Source of the DNA: Lewinella sp038528965
GTDB taxonomy: Bacteria; Bacteroidota; Bacteroidia; Chitinophagales; Saprospiraceae
DNA: 64,000 nt
Assembly (NCBI GenBank): GCA_038528965.1
Contig: JBCBEC010000005.1
Span: forward strand, 1-64,000
Direction of reading: 5' to 3'
A model generated the notes under the pieces. The model did no database searches. It was not told where the DNA came from and worked only from the letters and a program-made list of their open reading frames with translations. The position numbers were made by a program, and so were the translations under genes. Of the stretch, positions 60,128 to 64,000 are shown in pieces. Position 1 is the first letter of the stretch; the number at the start of each line of letters is the position of its first letter.

Positions 60128-60281
60128 GGAGGTTTAATTTTGCTCCTCAGATGTGTTGTTACCAGTAATTCAGTAATGACTCACTTGGGCTTAATCTGAG
60201 TAGTTATGAATGTTCGAGGGATATATCCTTTATTCAAGCAAACCAACGAAGGCCGTGAATAGTTTATTTTAAAACTCGGCG

Positions 60282-60312
60282 CAAAAATACAGTAATTCAC
60301 GCGGTCAGACAA
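60282..60312 (-). promoter_or_regulatory. Promoter of the small lipoprotein/ytxJ
   Basis: Minus strand: TTG (plus 60310-60312), 20-nt spacer, TATTTTTG (plus 60282-60289), 155 bp before the lipoprotein ATG. Confidence 0.7.
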
Positions 60313-60322
60313 GTAATGGGGC

Positions 60323-60352
60323 TTGCAACAAAGCGCGCTTTTAGTATTTTTG
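60323..60352 (+). promoter_or_regulatory. Promoter of pdhB
   Basis: TTG (60323-60325), 19-nt spacer, TATTTTTG (60345-60352) followed by CG. Only 10 bp separate it from the opposite promoter's TTG, so both could share a regulator. Confidence 0.7.
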
Positions 60353-60439
60353 CGCTGCTATAATTGACCAGACTTCTGGAAGCCCGGTTGTAGAGGCACC
60401 AAAATTACGGCACAAGTATCGTAATTATCATCGCTGTAC

Positions 60440-60475
60440 AGACGCATTGCTCCGCGATAGCTATCGGGAGCGTCT
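60440..60475. repeat. REP-like hairpin with CGATAGCTATCG core
   Basis: The palindrome CGATAGCTATCG (60455-60466) is flanked by GCTCC/GGAGC and AGAC/GTCT, which can extend the stem with small bulges. It shares 15 nt with the palindrome at 12213-12230 and lies in the pdhB leader. Confidence 0.65.
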
Positions 60476-60535
60476 CTTCGACCAGGCCCTGGAAAATGGT
60501 ATTGTTTCATAAGGATGAACTAAGAAAAAATCGAT

Positions 60536-61519
60536 ATGGCCAGAAAATTAGCCTTACGTGATGCACTTCGGGAAGCAATGATTGAGGAAATGCGCCGTGA
60601 TGAGAATGTATTCTTGATGGGAGAAGAGGTTGCAGAGTACAACGGTGCCTACAAGGTAAGTAAGGGAATGCTGGATGAGTTTGGTCCTAAGCGTGTAATT
60701 GATACGCCGATTGCCGAGCTTGGTTTCGCCGGTATCGGTGTTGGTGCGGCCATGAATGGCTTGCGCCCTATTATAGAATTCATGACTTGGAACTTTGCAG
60801 TATTGGCATTTGACCAAATTGTCAACAATGCTGCTAAGACCTTGTCACAATCTGCTGGACAGTTCAGCTGTCCAATCGTTTTTCGCGGCCCTTCTGGCTC
60901 TGCGGGACAGTTAGCACAGCAGCACTCTCAAACCTTTGAGAGCTGGATGGCGAATACCCCAGGCTTGAAAGTAATCTCCTGTACGGATCCTGCCGACGCA
61001 AAAGGCTTACTAAAGTCTGCCATTCGCGACAATGATCCCGTTTGTGTAATGGAGTCAGAGCAGTTGTACGGTTTCGAAGGAGAAGTACCTGAAGGAGAAT
61101 ACCTGGTGCCAATTGGCAAAGCAGCTGTTCGCCGCGAGGGTACAGATGTTACACTAGTATCCTTCAATAAGATGATGCTTCCAACCATGGAGGCCGCTAA
61201 TAAACTAGAAGCAGAAGGTATCAGTGCTGAGGTCATCGACCTGCGTACTATCCGTCCATTGGATCATCACACCATTATCGAGTCCGTGAAAAAGACGAAT
61301 CGTCTGGTGGTAATCGATGAGTCTTGGCCATTTGCTGGTGTTTCCAGTGAAGTAGCTTACGAGGTGCAGAAGTATGCTTTTGATTACCTGGACGCACCAG
61401 TTATCCGCGTGAATGCCGCAGATACTTCTTTACCTTATGCTGCGCCTTTTGTAGAGGCTTACCTGCCAAACGCTGCTAAGATTATCAAGGCCGTAAAGGA
61501 AGTGGCTTACGTTGGATAG
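60536..61519 (+). CDS. pdhB: Pyruvate dehydrogenase E1 component, beta subunit
   Basis: 327 residues. Works with E1 alpha in the oxidative decarboxylation of pyruvate. LALRDALREAMIEEMRRDENVFLMGEEVAEYNGAYKVSKGM, RVIDTPIAELGFAGIGVGAAMNGLRPIIEFMTWNF, VFRGPSGSAGQLAQQHSQ and VVIDESWPFAGVSSEVA are typical of bacterial E1 beta. No E1 alpha or E2 gene is next to it. A DUF2721-like gene begins 4 bp after the stop. Confidence 0.94.
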   Translation: MARKLALRDALREAMIEEMRRDENVFLMGEEVAEYNGAYKVSKGMLDEFGPKRVIDTPIAELGFAGIGVGAAMNGLRPIIEFMTWNFAVLAFDQIVNNAAKTLSQSAGQFSCPIVFRGPSGSAGQLAQQHSQTFESWMANTPGLKVISCTDPADAKGLLKSAIRDNDPVCVMESEQLYGFEGEVPEGEYLVPIGKAAVRREGTDVTLVSFNKMMLPTMEAANKLEAEGISAEVIDLRTIRPLDHHTIIESVKKTNRLVVIDESWPFAGVSSEVAYEVQKYAFDYLDAPVIRVNAADTSLPYAAPFVEAYLPNAAKIIKAVKEVAYVG

Positions 61520-61523
61520 CCTA

Positions 61524-61913
61524 ATGGATAATTGGTATTTACCCATTACGCTTTTGCCCAGTATTGGTTTCTTTATCATGGCCACAACCAATGTGTCCAA
61601 TGCCTTGAGTGGAGAGATTTCTCAGCTTTTGGTAGTGATGGAGGAAAGCCATACTGGAAAGTCGATCATTCGTCGTAAGATCAATCAGTTGAGGTTACTT
61701 AGCATTGCCTTGGTTCTTCTTTATGGTAGTGCAATCCTTCTCGCTCTAGCTAGCTTGGTGGCTGGTCTAGGGGAAGGTCTTATGATCCATTCCGGAGCAA
61801 TGGTGTTTTTTTTGATTTGCTCCGGAATCCTGGCGGTTTGTATTGCCTTAGGTTTACTAATGGTGTACGCTGTCCGTGCCGTTCGGATCAAAAGAGATCA
61901 ATTCGAAAGGTGA
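61524..61913 (+). CDS. DUF2721-like membrane protein
   Basis: 129 residues with three hydrophobic segments (YLPITLLPSIGFFIMATTNV, LSIALVLLYGSAILLALASLV and GAMVFFLICSGILAVCIALGLLM). The middle IRRKINQLRLLSIAL helix is typical of DUF2721. ATG at 61524, four bases after the pdhB stop, so probably coupled. A TTG at 61512 is the alternative. Its 3' end overlaps the glycosyltransferase gene by 16 bp (convergent). Confidence 0.75.
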   Translation: MDNWYLPITLLPSIGFFIMATTNVSNALSGEISQLLVVMEESHTGKSIIRRKINQLRLLSIALVLLYGSAILLALASLVAGLGEGLMIHSGAMVFFLICSGILAVCIALGLLMVYAVRAVRIKRDQFER

Positions 61914-62629
61914 AACTGCTTTTTAGCTTTAGTTTGCCCAATTTTCCACTTGTAATACTCCGATAAAGCTACTGGCCCGACTCCTTGGCGATACTTGATG
62001 TGTATCATCAAGAAGTAGAGGTACAACCGCAAGGTACCAATGCGCTCAAATTTTCTGGCGGAAGTAGTTACGTAGTCCTTGATGATCTCGAAATCATATT
62101 GCTGATAGATACGCTCAATGAATTCAACATCTTCGTAAACGAGGTAAGCTTCATTGAAGCCGTTGAGGGCCTCAAATTGCTTTTTCCTGATAAATAAAGA
62201 CTGATCGCCTCCGCGAAACCAGTTCGAATGAAACCGAGTGACTAGAGGTGCTAACTTGAGGAGGAAATGATTGGGATGATCAAATTTTAGCCGAAAGCAT
62301 CCCGCGTGACCAAGCTGTGCCTTTGCAATAATCTGTCGATCAAAACCCTGTGGTGGAAAGGTGTCAGCATGCAAGAAATATAAGAGCTCTCCGCTCGCGT
62401 GCTGTGCGCCAAGGTTCATCTGTTTTGCCCGGCCTTTTGGCGATTTCAGTAGCCTGACTTTTGGAAAACCTGCCACAATCTGCTGCGAACCGTCCGAACT
62501 TCCCCCGTCAACTACAATGATTTCGTGCGCGTAGTCCGCAGCGGCAATGTCTTCCAAATGCTGCAGCAGACGACCCAAATGAGCTTCTTCGTTTAGTACC
62601 GGTATGATGATGGAAATCTGATTGGTCAT
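61898..62629 (-). CDS. Family 2 glycosyltransferase (TIGR04283-like)
   Basis: 243 residues. ISIIIPVLNEEAHLGRLLQHLE, IIVVDGGSSDGSQQI, LLKSPKGRAKQMNLGAQHASGELLYFLHADT and WFRGGDQSLFIRKKQFEALNGF match the small GT2 group that in some bacteria is linked to arsenosugar synthesis genes; no ArsM is near. The acidic DxD-like HADT is kept. It starts 14 bp after the glutaredoxin-like gene's stop, same transcript. Confidence 0.88.
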   Translation of the reverse strand: MTNQISIIIPVLNEEAHLGRLLQHLEDIAAADYAHEIIVVDGGSSDGSQQIVAGFPKVRLLKSPKGRAKQMNLGAQHASGELLYFLHADTFPPQGFDRQIIAKAQLGHAGCFRLKFDHPNHFLLKLAPLVTRFHSNWFRGGDQSLFIRKKQFEALNGFNEAYLVYEDVEFIERIYQQYDFEIIKDYVTTSARKFERIGTLRLYLYFLMIHIKYRQGVGPVALSEYYKWKIGQTKAKKQFHLSN

Positions 62630-62643
62630 ACAGTGAATGCTGC

Positions 62644-62916
62644 TTAGGCCGACGTATAGCCTTTCTTATTTAGCCATTTCTCCAAATCAAGCAAGCTTGG
62701 GTTCCGTAATTTTTTTCCATCGATCAGGAGAGTAGGAAAGTTGAGCCGGCCAGTAGTGTACAATGCACGGAGTTCATCGGCGGCAGCTTCATTTTCTTCC
62801 ACATCGAGAAATGCGAAATCCAGCCCCTTCTCCCGCAAAAGCTCCTGGTAGTAGCGGGTTTTGTGACAATGCGCTGCCCCATAAAGCTTAATTTCCTTGA
62901 CTTGTTTATCCTCCAT
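62644..62916 (-). CDS. Glutaredoxin-like protein with CHKT site
   Basis: 90 residues. IKLYGAAHCHKTRYYQELLREKGLDFAFLDVEENEAAADELRALYTTGRLNFPTLLIDGKKLRNPSLLDLEKWL is a full glutaredoxin fold with the cis-Pro TxxFPTLLI. The site is CHKT instead of CPYC, so it has a single active Cys. The ATG at 62916 is used. Follows the terminator of the upstream hydrolase gene; co-transcribed with the glycosyltransferase. Confidence 0.8.
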   Translation of the reverse strand: MEDKQVKEIKLYGAAHCHKTRYYQELLREKGLDFAFLDVEENEAAADELRALYTTGRLNFPTLLIDGKKLRNPSLLDLEKWLNKKGYTSA

Positions 62917-62979
62917 CCGTATTTCCTTTTCGATTCGGCTGTCTACTTGGTGGGTGTATGCTCGAAGATGCAAAAAAGA

Positions 62980-63012
62980 ATGGTTCTGAGGATATTCCTT
63001 CCTCAGAACCAT
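62980..63012 (-). terminator. Intrinsic terminator after the hydrolase gene
   Basis: ATGGTTCTGAGGA (62980-62992) pairs perfectly over 13 bp with TCCTCAGAACCAT (63000-63012). On the minus strand TCTTTTTTG follows. It ends the transcript of the gene at 63055. Confidence 0.88.
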
Positions 63013-63054
63013 ATACTGATGTTCCGCATGCCGACTTTTTTGCCGTCGTGTGGA

Positions 63055-64000
63055 TTATTCTTCCATCATTACGATTGTCATTGAGTTCAATCCCGCTGGA
63101 TCACCGAAATAACTGATGTGATCACAAGCACAGATATCAACGACTGGCGGGAATTGCCGGTCCGCTGCACCCGGAATTTCCTTAATGCTTTCCGTGCTTA
63201 CCGCAATGTCATTAGCTTCTTTGAATAACAAGGTATCCAAAGCATCGTAGTGTCCTCTACTCTTAAACCGGGCCATAACCTTCTGCAAGATTGTGGCTTG
63301 AGCCTCCGCTTGTGCGGGCGGAATTAGCTTGGTGTTACCCGCAATAATAGAGTAGGGGATGCCGGGGTCAGAGCCGTCGTTCAGTTGCTTCAAGAAATCA
63401 CTATCCGGATTCATCTGCTTGAGCGTATGGAACATGCTGTCCATAAACTTTCCAACCACTCGCAAAGGAATAATGTACGGCTGGATAAAGGAAGCTGCAT
63501 TGACCGCATTGGCTAGGAGCGGTGTCGCCATTTCGTACAAGGAGCCATAAGGGGAGCCCTGATTGGGCGTACCCAACTGATACAGATGGTTCACGATTTG
63601 GTGCCCATCTAACTTTTCAATAAACCAACGGCTTACCAATCCGCCCATGGAGTGCGCTACAATGTGGAAAGTTTTGCCGTGGTCCGGTCCTAAGCCTACC
63701 GTAATCAGTTTATCTTTTAGTGCCTGTGCAGTTTCTTCGATCGGCGTATTTAGGTTCTCATAATCAAAGGTGAGCATCAGGTCATAATTCTCTGCCAAGG
63801 CCTTGCCAGTAGCGTCTTGGACGAGCTGGTACGACTTAGGCATTTCAGTGGTATCACCAATGATGCCGTGGATGTACATCACAATTCGGTCCGCGCCACG
63901 AACAGCGGCCTTCACGGCCTCAAACTCCGTATTGTATTCTACCTTCAGGTTAGCGGCTTTCTGTTCTTCAGGATCAGTCTCTACCAGCGTGCCAATTGCC
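63055..64000 (-). CDS. Alpha/beta hydrolase (lipase/PGAP1-like), 5' end beyond the window
   Basis: The frame is open to the right edge, with about 315 residues visible. DRIVMYIHGIIGDTTEMPKSY is the oxyanion strand, FHIVAHSMGGLVSRWFIEKL carries the nucleophile Ser, and YQLGTPNQGSPYGSLYEMA follows as in lipases and PGAP1-like hydrolases. A GTG at 63915 is an internal Val codon rather than the start, since the frame continues upstream (GTLVETDPEEQKAANLKVEY). The N-terminal domain and cellular location are not visible. CDHISYFGDP near the end may hold the catalytic His. Confidence 0.8.
   Translation of the reverse strand, partial: AIGTLVETDPEEQKAANLKVEYNTEFEAVKAAVRGADRIVMYIHGIIGDTTEMPKSYQLVQDATGKALAENYDLMLTFDYENLNTPIEETAQALKDKLITVGLGPDHGKTFHIVAHSMGGLVSRWFIEKLDGHQIVNHLYQLGTPNQGSPYGSLYEMATPLLANAVNAASFIQPYIIPLRVVGKFMDSMFHTLKQMNPDSDFLKQLNDGSDPGIPYSIIAGNTKLIPPAQAEAQATILQKVMARFKSRGHYDALDTLLFKEANDIAVSTESIKEIPGAADRQFPPVVDICACDHISYFGDPAGLNSMTIVMMEE

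Larger units (their letters stand above)
60128..60535. other. Divergent promoter region and long pdhB leader
   Basis: 408 bp without a gene: two divergent consensus promoters in its middle (60282-60312 minus, 60323-60352 plus) and about 175 nt of leader before pdhB. The leader holds a REP-like hairpin element (60440-60475). Confidence 0.6.

Overview
The window reads as chromosome of a Bacteroidota bacterium, most likely Saprospiria (Lewinella-like). Signs in the sequence: a PorP/SprF-type outer-membrane protein next to an OmpA/TPR/PD40 protein (type IX secretion and gliding context), a C-terminal type IX sorting domain on a secreted dehydrogenase, a DUF3467 protein, a bacillithiol-type YtxJ protein, starts without Shine-Dalgarno sites, and many promoters with the Bacteroidota -7 box TAnnTTTG, several with a TTG about 20 nt upstream. 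No rRNA, tRNA, CRISPR array or prophage was seen. The only mobile element is a transposase cut by the left edge.

Region 1 (about 2.7-18.0 kb) is a short-chain-carboxylate uptake and activation island. On the minus strand it holds acs, a lone receiver protein, a CrbS-like symporter/histidine-kinase fusion, two small membrane proteins, a sodium:solute symporter with its DUF4212 partner, an outer-membrane porin, an ArsR-family repressor, a YqaE-like protein, a DnaQ-type exonuclease and a cNMP/CBS/DUF294 protein. A propionyl-CoA-synthetase-like gene lies divergently at the end. The same 17-bp AT-rich motif (YATATA-N3-WTCTATAT) occurs at the promoters of acs, the porin, arsR itself and the DUF294/prpE divergent region. 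I found no other copy in the intergenic sequence. This suggests a local ArsR-type regulon and is the most interesting signal here.

Region 2 (18-33 kb) holds a secreted PQQ-dehydrogenase/diheme cytochrome fusion with a type IX sorting tail, purB, topA-DUF3467-lysS, two unknown proteins, a CCA-adding enzyme, dusB, nhaD and a small lipoprotein. Region 3 (33-45 kb) holds three small proteins in one operon, a paralogous tail-anchored protein with a long structured 3' UTR, an acyl-CoA carboxylase beta subunit, an HtrA protease, a methyltransferase, a small HTH regulator with an inverted repeat before its start, an esterase-TPR protein, a TonB-C-domain protein, and a sodium-pumping decarboxylase operon (gamma-alpha-beta). 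With nhaD and two SSS-family transporters this points to sodium-based energetics, as in a marine bacterium.

Region 4 (45-64 kb) holds lysC-tilS-GNAT, the PorP/OmpA pair, a lipocalin/TonB-C protein, an exported DNA/RNA endonuclease, a HerA-like ATPase, a repeat-rich intergenic segment, an S37-type peptidase, a thioredoxin, ribD, an AP2-domain protein with a degenerate HNH core, mnmD, ytxJ, a 52-residue lipoprotein, pdhB, a DUF2721-like protein, a glycosyltransferase, a glutaredoxin-like protein and a hydrolase cut by the right edge.
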